Source: an uncultured Frankineae bacterium
Lineage (GTDB): Bacteria > Actinomycetota > Actinomycetes > Mycobacteriales > SCTD01
DNA: 29,391 nucleotides
Assembly (NCBI GenBank): GCA_902805805.1
Contig: CADCUE010000217.1
Span: 1-29,391 of the forward strand
Reading direction: 5' to 3'
Part shown: positions 9,365 to 16,739 of the stretch, one piece after another
How positions within the stretch are numbered: the stretch's first letter is position 1
Layout: every line of letters starts with the position of its first letter
The notes under the pieces: generated by a model
The model's input: the letters and a program-made list of their open reading frames with translations, nothing else
Database searches by the model: none
What the model was told of the DNA's origin: nothing
Program-made: the position numbers and the translations under genes

Positions 9365-10669
9365 ATGCCCGTGACCACCGCCCGCCTGGCCCGCACCGCC
9401 CAGCTGGTCTCGCTGCCCGCCGGTGCCGCCGCACTGGCCGTCGAGGGCGTCGTCCGCCGGCTCGCCGGCCAGGACCCCGAGCAGGTGTCCCGGTCCCTGC
9501 GCGAGCGCAACGCCGCCCGCACCCGCACGGTCCTGGGCAGCCTCAAGGGTGGCGCCCTCAAGGCCGGGCAGCTCCTGTCGACCGTCGAGGCGCTGTTCCC
9601 GCAGGACCCGGAGTCGACCTGGCGCGAGACGCTCGCCGGACTGCAGGACGGCAACGAGGCGCTGCCGTTCCGCGACGTCGAGCCGGTCCTGCGGGCCGAC
9701 CTGGGCCCCGCCTGGCGCGACCTGCTGCCGGACCTCGACGAGTCGGCCACGGCCGCCGCCTCGATCGGGCAGGTGCACCGCGCCGTCGACCACTCGGGAC
9801 GCCCGGTCGCGGTCAAGGTGCAGTACCCCGGTGTCCGGGAGGCCCTGGCGTCCGACGTCCGCACCCTGTCGGCCATGTCCCGGGCCGCGGCCCTCGTGGC
9901 CCGCGGCCTGGCGCTGCCACCGCTCGTGGCCGAGCTGCGCGACCGGCTGACCGAGGAGCTCGACTACCTCCACGAGGCACGCACGCAGACGCGCTTCGCC
10001 GACGCGTACGACGATGACGCCGACGTGCTCGTCCCGCGGGTGCACCTGGCCGCGCCACGGGTGCTCGTCATGGACTGGATGGACGGCACGCCCCTCGCGC
10101 AGGTCGCCCGCAGCGGGACGCAGGCCGACCGGGACCGCGCCGCCGGGCTCTACCAGCGCTTCCTCGTCAGCGGTCCGGCCCGCGCCGGGCTGCTGCACAC
10201 CGATCCCCACCCGGGCAACTTCCGCCTGCTCGACGACGGCCGCCTCGGGGTCCTCGACTTCGGCTCGTCCCTGGAGCTGCCGGCGATGCCGACGACCTTC
10301 GGCCGCCTCCTGAGCGCCCTGCTCGGCGACGACCCCGACGAGGTGCTGCGCCGACTGCGCGAGGAGGGCTTCGTGCGTCCCGGCGTCACCGTGGACGTGC
10401 CCAAGCTCGTCGACTACATGTCGCCGTTCACGGTGCCGGCCCGGGCCGAGCGCTTCCGGTTCTCGCGCGACTGGCTGCGCGGCGAGTTCGCCCGCGTCAA
10501 CGACCCGCGCAACCCGGAGTTCGGCGTGGCGCTCAAGCTCGACCTGCCGGCCGAGCACCTGTTCACCCACCGGGTGTGGCTCGGCATGGTCGGTGTGCTC
10601 TGCCAGCTCGAGGCCGAGGTCCCCGTGCGCCCGGTCCTGCGCGAGTTCCTGCCCGGCTTCGAGCGGTGA
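9365..10669 (+). CDS. ABC1/UbiB (AarF) kinase-like protein
   Basis: A 434-aa atypical protein-kinase-like protein of the ABC1/ADCK/UbiB family. Family hallmarks visible in order are the KxGQ motif KAGQLL (66-71), the alanine-rich loop ATAAASIGQVHRA (128-140) and the ATP-binding lysine in VAVKVQYPG (Lys151). The catalytic segment LLHTDPHPGN (276-285) and DFG (298-300) follow. UbiB members support quinone and isoprenoid-lipid metabolism; a few other ABC1 proteins have other roles, and actinobacterial ones are poorly characterised. No strong C-terminal membrane segment is seen, so any membrane association would be peripheral. The gene converges on the SpoIIE-type phosphatase gene, with only 7 nt between the stops. 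Confidence 0.9.
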   Translation: MPVTTARLARTAQLVSLPAGAAALAVEGVVRRLAGQDPEQVSRSLRERNAARTRTVLGSLKGGALKAGQLLSTVEALFPQDPESTWRETLAGLQDGNEALPFRDVEPVLRADLGPAWRDLLPDLDESATAAASIGQVHRAVDHSGRPVAVKVQYPGVREALASDVRTLSAMSRAAALVARGLALPPLVAELRDRLTEELDYLHEARTQTRFADAYDDDADVLVPRVHLAAPRVLVMDWMDGTPLAQVARSGTQADRDRAAGLYQRFLVSGPARAGLLHTDPHPGNFRLLDDGRLGVLDFGSSLELPAMPTTFGRLLSALLGDDPDEVLRRLREEGFVRPGVTVDVPKLVDYMSPFTVPARAERFRFSRDWLRGEFARVNDPRNPEFGVALKLDLPAEHLFTHRVWLGMVGVLCQLEAEVPVRPVLREFLPGFER

Positions 10670-10676
10670 GCAGGCC

Positions 10677-13256
10677 TCAGAGGACGGGCGCCAGCTCGAA
10701 CCACACGCACTTGCCGGCCGACAACCGCTCGGTCCCCCAGGAGCGCGCGAGGGCGCTGACGATGAGCAGTCCGCGGCCGCCCTCCTCGTCGGAGTCCGGG
10801 TCCCGGACCTGCGGCAGCGCGTCGGCCCGGCCGTCGATGAGCTCCACGCGCAGCCCGTCCGCACCCAGCGGCCGCACCCACAGGTCGACACCGGGGCCGC
10901 CGTGCCGCAGGGCGTTGGTGGCCAGCTCCGTGACGAGCAGCGCGGCGTCGTCGGTGTCGCAGCCGACGTGCTCGGCCCACTCCACTGTGAGCCGACGGGC
11001 CCGGGCCACCTCGGACAGGTGACCGGCCAGGTGGAGGTGGCCGCCGGTCTCCGGCGCCTCCTGACCGCCGGTGAGCACGGCGAGCAGGGCGCTGTCGTCG
11101 TCCGGGCGGCCGTCCCGCCCCATGAGGCGCAGGAGCGTGTCGCACAGCAGCTCGATCCGGCCCGGCCGGAGCTCGCCGATCTCCGCCACCGCGTTGCGCA
11201 GCGCCAGCAGCCCGACCTCGACCGGCTGCTCGCGTCCCTCCACCAGGCCGTCGGTGAACAGCAGCAGCAGCGCGCCGTCGGGCAGCTGCACCACCGTCTC
11301 GGGAGCCGGTGCGCTCCCGACGCCGAGCGGCGGCCCGGGCTCCAGCTCGACGTACTCGCCACCGCCGTCGCTGTGCACGACCAGCGGCGGCAGGTGACCC
11401 GCGCTCGCGAGCACCAGGCGGCCGGTCGTGGGGTCGAGCACGCCGTACAGGCAGGTGGTGAGCGAGGTCTGGCCGAGCGAGGACATGGCCGCGTCGACGA
11501 GCGTCAGCACCGCCGACGGGCTGTCCTCGACGAGCGCGCAAGCGCGTACGGCGGCGCGCAGCTGTCCCATGACGGCGGCCGCGCCGATCCCCCGGCCCAT
11601 GACGTCACCGATGACCAGACCGACGCGTCCGCCGGTGAGCGGCACCAGGTCGTACCAGTCGCCACCGACCTCCGCACCGGCCGTCCCGGGCAGGTAGCGG
11701 TGCGCCACGGTCAGCCCCGGCAGCTCGGGCAGGACGCTGGGCAGCAGCGAGCGCTGCAGCGTCAGGGCCGTCTGCCGCTCCTGCCGGTAGCGCAGGGCGT
11801 TGTCGACGGCGGCCGCCATGCGGTGGGCGAGGTCCTCGACCAGCTCGATGTCGGCGTCGGTGTAGTGGTCGGGGCGCTCGCTGGTGATCGTCAGGACGCC
11901 GACGACCCGTCCGACGACCTCCAGCGGCACGACCAGCGCGCTGCCGAGGCCCAGCCGGCGCAGCGCGTCGTAGTGCCACGGGTCGCGGGCGATCGCCCGC
12001 AGCACCTCGTCGGAGAAGGCCCGGTGGTGGACGGTGCGCCGCTCGCCCACGGCCTGGCCGATGCCCGACCCGCGGTCGGGGTCGGGGGGGTAGCGCACGA
12101 ACAGCTCGCTCAGCAGGTCCTGCAGCTCGGCGTTGCGGTGGTGGACCGTGACGAGCTGCGGCGCGCCGGTCCCGTCGAGCAGGTGGATCGAGCACCAGTC
12201 GCCCGCGGCTGGGACGGCGAGCGCCGCCACGGCGTCGAGCGTGCGGTGGAAGTCGAGCGACTCCGCCAGGCGGGCGCTCGCCATCGCCAGGAACGACGTG
12301 CGCCGGCGGGCCTCCCGCTCGGCCGCGAACAGCCGGCCGCGCTCCAGGGCCTGCGCGCACTGACGGGCCAGCGTCAGGGGGAAGTCGAAGTCCTCGTCGG
12401 GGAAGGCGTGCTCGCGCGCCGAGGACAGGGCCATCACGCCGAGCACCCGGCCGTCGAACTCCAGCGGGATCCCGGCGAACGACGCGCTCAGCGACGAGTG
12501 CGGCAGGTCGGGATAGAGGTCGATCAGCTCCGACTGCCGGTCGGTGCGCATCGGCCGGCCGTCCCGCAGCAGGTCGGTGAGCGGCGTCGCCGCGTCCAGG
12601 GGCAGCGCTGCGTAGGTCGCGACGACCTCGGGCTCGTAGCCGACCGTGGCGAGGACCTGCAGCGCGCCGTGGTCCACCACGGCGATGCCGCCGGCGTCGA
12701 GGTCCAGGGCGGCGACCGCCTGCGTCACCACGATGTCGCCGATGGTCTGCGCGTCCAGGGCGGCTCCCAGCGCCTCGCTCACCTCCACCAGGCGCGCGTG
12801 GCGGTCGGCCAGGCGCGCGGCGCGGGCGCTCGCCTGCTCGAGCTCCTGCGTGCGCGAGGCCGCCGCGGCGGCGTACGCCGTGATGTCGAGCGAGACGCCG
12901 ACGACCCCCACGACGTCACCGGAGCGATCGCGCACCGGCGCGTTGCGGACGTAGACGAGCAGCACCGTGCCGTCCTTGCGCACGGTCCGGAACTCCCCCG
13001 CCCAGGACCGGCCCGCGTGGACCGCCGTCGCCACCTCGTCCGCCCGCTCGGGGATCAGCGAGATGAGCTCGCGCACCGACCGGCCCGCGGCCTCCTCGGC
13101 CGACCAGCCGTACAGCTCCTCGGCGCCGGCGCTCCAGTGCACGACCCGGCCCTGCAGGTCGACGGCGATGACCGCGCCGGGCAGCTGCTCGACGGCCAGC
13201 CCGCCGAGCGCGTCGTGCGCGCTCGCGGGGCGCGGCTGCACCGGCAGGTCGACCAC
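10677..13256 (-). CDS. PAS-GAF-GAF-SpoIIE phosphatase with C-terminal ATPase (RsbU/RsbW-like fusion)
   Basis: An 859-aa cytosolic signalling protein. A PAS domain (about 15-128) is followed by a short coiled coil and two GAF domains (about 160-310 and 335-490). Next comes a SpoIIE/PP2C-type Ser/Thr phosphatase (about 515-730) with VGGDWYD (530-536), GDVMGRG (550-556), TDGLVE (668-673) and a DDDSAL metal site. A HATPase_c domain of the anti-sigma-factor kinase type (about 745-859) closes the protein, with ELATNALRHG (777-786) and GGRGLLIV (826-833). Known relatives dephosphorylate anti-sigma antagonists while the ATPase part binds or phosphorylates partners, so a role in stress or sigma-factor control is likely. 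No antagonist or sigma partner gene is adjacent. Start GTG 13256 has TACGCT 6 nt upstream; a longer reading frame extends into the divergent NUDIX gene and is rejected. Confidence 0.92.
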   Translation of the reverse strand: MVDLPVQPRPASAHDALGGLAVEQLPGAVIAVDLQGRVVHWSAGAEELYGWSAEEAAGRSVRELISLIPERADEVATAVHAGRSWAGEFRTVRKDGTVLLVYVRNAPVRDRSGDVVGVVGVSLDITAYAAAAASRTQELEQASARAARLADRHARLVEVSEALGAALDAQTIGDIVVTQAVAALDLDAGGIAVVDHGALQVLATVGYEPEVVATYAALPLDAATPLTDLLRDGRPMRTDRQSELIDLYPDLPHSSLSASFAGIPLEFDGRVLGVMALSSAREHAFPDEDFDFPLTLARQCAQALERGRLFAAEREARRRTSFLAMASARLAESLDFHRTLDAVAALAVPAAGDWCSIHLLDGTGAPQLVTVHHRNAELQDLLSELFVRYPPDPDRGSGIGQAVGERRTVHHRAFSDEVLRAIARDPWHYDALRRLGLGSALVVPLEVVGRVVGVLTITSERPDHYTDADIELVEDLAHRMAAAVDNALRYRQERQTALTLQRSLLPSVLPELPGLTVAHRYLPGTAGAEVGGDWYDLVPLTGGRVGLVIGDVMGRGIGAAAVMGQLRAAVRACALVEDSPSAVLTLVDAAMSSLGQTSLTTCLYGVLDPTTGRLVLASAGHLPPLVVHSDGGGEYVELEPGPPLGVGSAPAPETVVQLPDGALLLLFTDGLVEGREQPVEVGLLALRNAVAEIGELRPGRIELLCDTLLRLMGRDGRPDDDSALLAVLTGGQEAPETGGHLHLAGHLSEVARARRLTVEWAEHVGCDTDDAALLVTELATNALRHGGPGVDLWVRPLGADGLRVELIDGRADALPQVRDPDSDEEGGRGLLIVSALARSWGTERLSAGKCVWFELAPVL

Positions 13257-13262
13257 GGACGC

Positions 13263-13268
13263 AGCGTA
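13263..13268 (-). promoter_or_regulatory. -10 hexamer for leaderless start of the SpoIIE-type phosphatase
   Basis: On the minus strand TACGCT is followed after 6 nt by the GTG at 13256. The same hexamer precedes the SDR gene at 6466. Confidence 0.5.
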
Positions 13269-13358
13269 ACGGTGGCCGCCCGCACCGGTCCGGCTCGCCG
13301 AGGAGCGGGCGAACGGGTAGGCAGGGACGGTGGAGGACGCCCGGGACAGGTGCAGGCC

Positions 13359-13805
13359 GTGAGGGACGGGGACGGGTGGACGCAGTGCACGCTCGGCCAC
13401 CGGCACTGGGGGCTGTTCGGCGCCGCCGGACTGCTGGCGGTGACGGTCGGCCGCCCGTACGTCCTCATGCAGCACCGGGCGCCGTGGAGCCACGGCGGTG
13501 ACACCTGGGGCGTGCCTGGAGGTGCGCGCGGCTCGACCGAGACGGCCCGCGTCGCTGCCGAGCGCGAGACGGTCGAGGAGACCGCGCTGGACGTCAGCCG
13601 GCTGACGCAGGTCGGCGAGCACGTCGCCGACCACGGGACGTGGAGCTACACGACGATCGTGGCCACGGTGCCGGAGCGGCTGCCCGTCGTGCCGGACCGG
13701 GAGAGCGTCGCCCTGCTGTGGGTGCCCGCAGATGAGGTGACCTCGCTGCCGCTGCTCCCTGCGTTCGCCGCGGCGTGGCCGGCCCTGCAGGCCCTGCTGC
13801 CGTGA
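13359..13805 (+). CDS. NUDIX hydrolase
   Basis: A 148-aa NUDIX hydrolase, a family that cleaves nucleoside diphosphates linked to another moiety. The NUDIX box is complete: Gly55, Glu61, then R69-E70 and V72-E73-E74 in the pattern Gx5Ex7REUxEE. The N terminus carries a CTLGHRHWGLFGAAGLL segment with a Cys and two His; I have seen similar segments in actinobacterial NUDIX proteins, and it could bind metal, but that is inference. The substrate is not predictable. GTG 13359 is chosen because GGACAGG lies 8 nt upstream; an in-frame GTG at 13350 would add three residues. The gene is divergent from the phosphatase and ends 10 nt before the spermidine-synthase-like gene, suggesting a two-gene unit. 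Confidence 0.88.
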   Translation: MRDGDGWTQCTLGHRHWGLFGAAGLLAVTVGRPYVLMQHRAPWSHGGDTWGVPGGARGSTETARVAAERETVEETALDVSRLTQVGEHVADHGTWSYTTIVATVPERLPVVPDRESVALLWVPADEVTSLPLLPAFAAAWPALQALLP

Positions 13806-13815
13806 GCCCGCCGGG

Positions 13816-14649
13816 GTGAGGACCGGAGCTCCGGTCCCGGGGCGCTGGCCGGTCGGCTTCGGCGAGGCCGAGCTGCTGCGCGACCTCGACGCCGAGGACG
13901 GCTGGCTGCTCACGGTCGACGGGGTCGCGCAGTCCTACGTCGACCGGGCCGATCCGACGCATCTCGAGTTCGACTACGTGCGTCTGATGGGCGACGTCGT
14001 CGACGTGCTGCCGGACGGTCCGCTGACCGCCGTGCACCTCGGCGGCGGGGGCTGCACGCTGGCGCGGTACGTCGCCGCGACCCGGCCCGGCTCCCGCCAG
14101 CTGGTCGTCGAGGCCGACGAGCCGCTGGCCGCTCTGGTCCGCTCGAGCTTCGGCACCGCCGGCTTCCGGCTGCGAGTGGGTGAGGCGCGCGCGGAGCTGC
14201 CCGCGCTGCGGCAGGGCGAGAGCGACCTGGTCGTCGCGGACGTGTTCGAGAGCGCGCAGCAGCCCGTGCACGTCACGACGCTGGAGTGGCTCACGGCCGT
14301 GCGGCGGCTGCTGGGACCCGGTGGCGCGTACGTCGTGAACGTCGCGGACGGCAAGCCGCTCGCCTTCGCCAAGGGGCAGGTCGCGACGCTGCTGGCGGCG
14401 TTCCCGCACGTCGTGCTGCTGGCCGACCCGTCCGTGCTGCGCGGCCGGCGCTTCGCCAACCTGGTCCTCGCGGCCTCGGACGCGCCGCTGCCCGTCGACG
14501 ACCTCGCACGCCGGGCCGCCCGCGCCGCCGGTCGGGCCCGGGTCGTGACGGGCGACGACCTGGTGGCCTTTCACGGGGGGGCCGCCCCGGTCACCGACGC
14601 CACGGCGCGCTCGGCGCCGCGGCCCCCGGCCGACCTGTTCCGGCGCTAG
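13816..14649 (+). CDS. Spermidine synthase-like (methyltransferase-fold) protein
   Basis: A 277-aa Rossmann-fold protein resembling the catalytic domain of spermidine synthases. The region LTAVHLGGGGCTLARYVAAT (70-89) holds the nucleotide-binding glycines. It is followed by an acidic strand end (VVEADEPLAALVR) and DLVVADVFESAQQPVH, the position where aminopropyltransferases have their catalytic aspartate. Many actinobacterial proteins of this type carry the label without proven polyamine synthesis, and here the N-terminal beta-strand domain is short. A methyltransferase of unknown substrate is equally possible. The GTG start lies 10 nt after the NUDIX stop, and the stop overlaps the convergent YbdK-type gene by 4 nt (CTAG). 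Confidence 0.8.
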   Translation: MRTGAPVPGRWPVGFGEAELLRDLDAEDGWLLTVDGVAQSYVDRADPTHLEFDYVRLMGDVVDVLPDGPLTAVHLGGGGCTLARYVAATRPGSRQLVVEADEPLAALVRSSFGTAGFRLRVGEARAELPALRQGESDLVVADVFESAQQPVHVTTLEWLTAVRRLLGPGGAYVVNVADGKPLAFAKGQVATLLAAFPHVVLLADPSVLRGRRFANLVLAASDAPLPVDDLARRAARAAGRARVVTGDDLVAFHGGAAPVTDATARSAPRPPADLFRR

Positions 14650-15746
14650 TCCGGGACGGCCTGCCGCACGAGGCCGCGGACGACCTCGGCGAGGTCTCCG
14701 GTGCGCGCGAGGGCGCGTCGCTGCTCGGCCGCCGAGGTGCCGCGGGCGAGCGCCTGCTCGGCCAGGGCGTGCACCTCGTCCCACTCCCCGGCGCTCTCGA
14801 GGTCGTCGCGCAGGCGGTGCAGCAGGGAGCGGACGACCTCCGCAGCGGGACGGCGGGACAGCGTGTGCAGGTCGAGCAGCCGGTCCTCGAGCCCGTGGCG
14901 CGCCGCGCCCCACCGCGCCGCCCTGACCAGCTCGGGCCGGGGCGTCGGGAACGGCGTGCCGTCCACGGCGGCCGCGGCGGCCGTGCGCACCAGCGCCCGG
15001 GTCAGTCCGGCCTGCAGCACCACGTCGTCGAGCCGCGGGCAGGTGTCGGCGATCCGGACCTCGACGGTCGGGAAGCGGGTCGACACCCGCGCGTCCCAGT
15101 AGAGGTGCGAGGCGTCGCGCACCACACCGGACACGACGAGGTCGGCGACGAGCCGGTCGTACGTCGTCCGGTCGCCGAGCAGCTCCGGCGACCCGGTGAC
15201 CGGGAAGCGCGCGTACCACTGGGTGCGGTAGCTGGCGTAGTCCGTGTCGAGCCCCTCCCAGTAGGGCGAGCTGCCCGACAGCGCCAGCAGCACGGGCAGG
15301 TCGGGCCGCAGGCGGTCGAGCACCTGCACCGCGAGGTCGCCGTCGGGCACGCCGATGTGCACGTGCGTGCCGGTGATGAGCTGCTGGAGCGCCAGCAGGC
15401 CGAAGCGGTCCTCCAGCTCGTCGTAGCGCGCGTCCGCGGTCCGCCGCTGGTCGCGCCAGGTGCCGAACGGGTGCGTGCCGGTCGCCAGGATGCGGCAGCC
15501 GTGGCGCTGCGCCGCCGTGTCCGCTGTGCGCCGCAGCCGCCCGAGCTCGGTGCGCAGGTCCGTCAGGCTGGTCAGGACGCTGGTCGCGACCTCCAGCTGG
15601 CTGGTCGAGATCTCGCCCTGCGCCCGCTCGCCGAGCAGGCCGATGGCCTCGGGCACCACGCCGGGCGCGTCCGCGAGGACCATCGTCGAGGCGTCGACGA
15701 GGTGGTACTCCTCCTCGACGCCGAGCGTCGCACCCACGTCCGTCAC
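14646..15746 (-). CDS. Carboxylate-amine ligase, YbdK family (glutamate-cysteine ligase-like, GCS2)
   Basis: A 366-aa ATP-grasp-like enzyme of the GCS2/YbdK family. The N terminus has the family signature TLGVEEEYHLVD. Further landmarks are GEISTSQLEVAT, the substrate/ATP region LITGTHVHIGVPD, an SGSSPYWEGLDTDYASYRTQ segment and VEVRIADTCPRLDD. YbdK of E. coli shows weak glutamate-cysteine ligase activity in vitro, and the true substrate in actinobacteria is unknown; mycothiol, not glutathione, is the usual thiol there. I chose GTG 15746 because CATGAT lies 6 nt upstream and family members start just before VTLGVEEE. A GTG at 15764 would add MRHDHG. Upstream lies the 1-kb repeat gap. It is convergent with the spermidine-synthase-like gene. 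Confidence 0.9.
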   Translation of the reverse strand: MTDVGATLGVEEEYHLVDASTMVLADAPGVVPEAIGLLGERAQGEISTSQLEVATSVLTSLTDLRTELGRLRRTADTAAQRHGCRILATGTHPFGTWRDQRRTADARYDELEDRFGLLALQQLITGTHVHIGVPDGDLAVQVLDRLRPDLPVLLALSGSSPYWEGLDTDYASYRTQWYARFPVTGSPELLGDRTTYDRLVADLVVSGVVRDASHLYWDARVSTRFPTVEVRIADTCPRLDDVVLQAGLTRALVRTAAAAAVDGTPFPTPRPELVRAARWGAARHGLEDRLLDLHTLSRRPAAEVVRSLLHRLRDDLESAGEWDEVHALAEQALARGTSAAEQRRALARTGDLAEVVRGLVRQAVPD

Positions 15747-15752
15747 GCCGTG

Positions 15753-15758
15753 ATCATG
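15753..15758 (-). promoter_or_regulatory. -10-like hexamer for the YbdK-type gene
   Basis: CATGAT on the minus strand is followed after 6 nt by GTG 15746, the same spacing as at other leaderless-type starts here. It departs from consensus at the first base. Confidence 0.33.
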
Positions 15759-15850
15759 CCGCACCGGCTGGGCGGGCCCGGGCGGTGCTGCCGCCGTCGC
15801 CTTCTCCGTCGACGTGCCGGGGGCGTGGCCGGTCGCCGTGGCCGGATGAG

Positions 15851-16511
15851 GCGGCGACCGGCCGGGTCACGCATGCAAGATCGCCACATCGCCGCGGGCC
15901 CGCCGGGTGCGGGCGCCGGATGTGGCGATCAACCGGGCGGGCCACGCGGGCAAGATCGCCACTTCGCCCCGGGCCGCCGGGTGCGGGCGCCGGATGTGGC
16001 GATCAACCGGGCGGGCCACGCGGGCAAGATCGCCACTTCACCCCGGGCCGCCGGGTGCGGGCGCCGGATGTGGCGATCAACCGGGCGGGCCACGCCTGGA
16101 AGATCGCCACTTCGCCCCGGGCCGCCAAAAGTGGCGAACATCGGGCTACGCCTGCCAGCGGCCAGCCCCCTCGAAGTGGCGATCAACGGGGCGGGCCGCG
16201 CAGGCAAGATCGCCACATCCGCTCAGGCGAGCCGGGCCGAGCTCGCCCGACGTGGCGATCAACGGGGCGGGCCGCGCAGGCAAGATCGCCACATCCGCTC
16301 AGGCGAGCCGACCGAGCTCGCCCGATGTGGCGATCAACCGGGCGAGCCACGCGGGCAAGATCGCCACAGCGGCGGGGGCACACGGGCAAGATCACCACAT
16401 CCGCGGGGGCACGAGGGCAAGATCGCCACATCCGCGGGGGCACACAGGCACGATCGCCACATCCGCGGGGGGACGCCGCCCGGACCGCCACACCCGCCGT
16501 GGCCAGCCGAC
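15851..16511. repeat. Tandem palindromic repeat array: 74-76 bp units, then 31-bp units
   Basis: The gap 15747-16739 has no gene and is dominated by this array. GTGGCGATC occurs exactly at 15922, 15996, 16070, 16176, 16252 and 16327, with decayed forms at 15851 and 16131. Its complement, inside AAGATCGCCAC, occurs at 15877, 15952, 16026, 16100, 16206, 16282, 16357 and 16419, with one-mismatch forms at 16388 and 16450. Each pair forms a 41-nt inverted repeat (9-bp arms). Unit spacing is 74, 74, then 76 and 75 bp, with a degenerate stretch at 16131-16175. The units at 15922 and 15996 differ at one base. From 16357 the same core recurs every 31 bp (16357, 16388, 16419, 16450, with a decayed copy at 16481). 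CRISPR is excluded because the intervals are conserved. Bases 16512-16718 show only short decayed repeats. Confidence 0.88.
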
Positions 16512-16541
16512 CGAGACCAGCCGACCGAACCAGCCGACCAG
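16503..16541. repeat. Short tandem repeat CCAGCCGACC
   Basis: CCAGCCGACC occurs at 16503, 16517 and 16530 with spacing of 14 and 13 nt. It directly continues the decayed end of the 31-bp array. Origin and role are unknown. Confidence 0.6.
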
Positions 16542-16718
16542 GGCGGCCACGTCCGGGACGAGCCCGACCCGGCCGGGGCGAGCCGCCCGAGCCACCCGCC
16601 TCAGCCGTTCGCCCTGCTACGAACAGCGGAAGTCGGGCGGGCGCTTGCCGGGGGCCGCGACGCCCTCGGCCGGACGCGAACAGCCCGCCCGCAGTCCCCC
16701 GCAGCACCACGACGTCGA

Positions 16719-16735
16719 CGGTCGGCCGCCGACCG
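16719..16735 (-). terminator. Probable terminator of the DinG-type helicase gene
   Basis: Perfect 8-bp arms CGGTCGGC (16719-16726) and GCCGACCG (16728-16735) around one base lie 4 nt beyond the helicase stop on the minus strand. There is no U-tract. Confidence 0.45.
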
Positions 16736-16739
16736 ATGG

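Noticed and set aside
8975..11362. A 795-codon minus-strand frame opposite the DsbA and ABC1 genes
   Set aside because: Only mirror-frame composition is seen, without motifs, and the sense genes have intact catalytic residues.
10593..13358. Extension of the NUDIX frame far upstream on the plus strand
   Set aside because: The open frame is antisense to the SpoIIE-type phosphatase. The NUDIX fold begins after 13359, where a ribosome binding site is found.
13257..13913. N-terminal extension of the SpoIIE-type phosphatase by 219 residues
   Set aside because: The extension is antisense to the NUDIX and spermidine-synthase-like genes and has no domain. The PAS domain and a TACGCT-N6-GTG start lie at 13256.
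15851..16511. CRISPR array
   Set aside because: The intervals between the repeated cores are themselves conserved, the period changes from 74-76 to 31 bp, and no cas gene is present.
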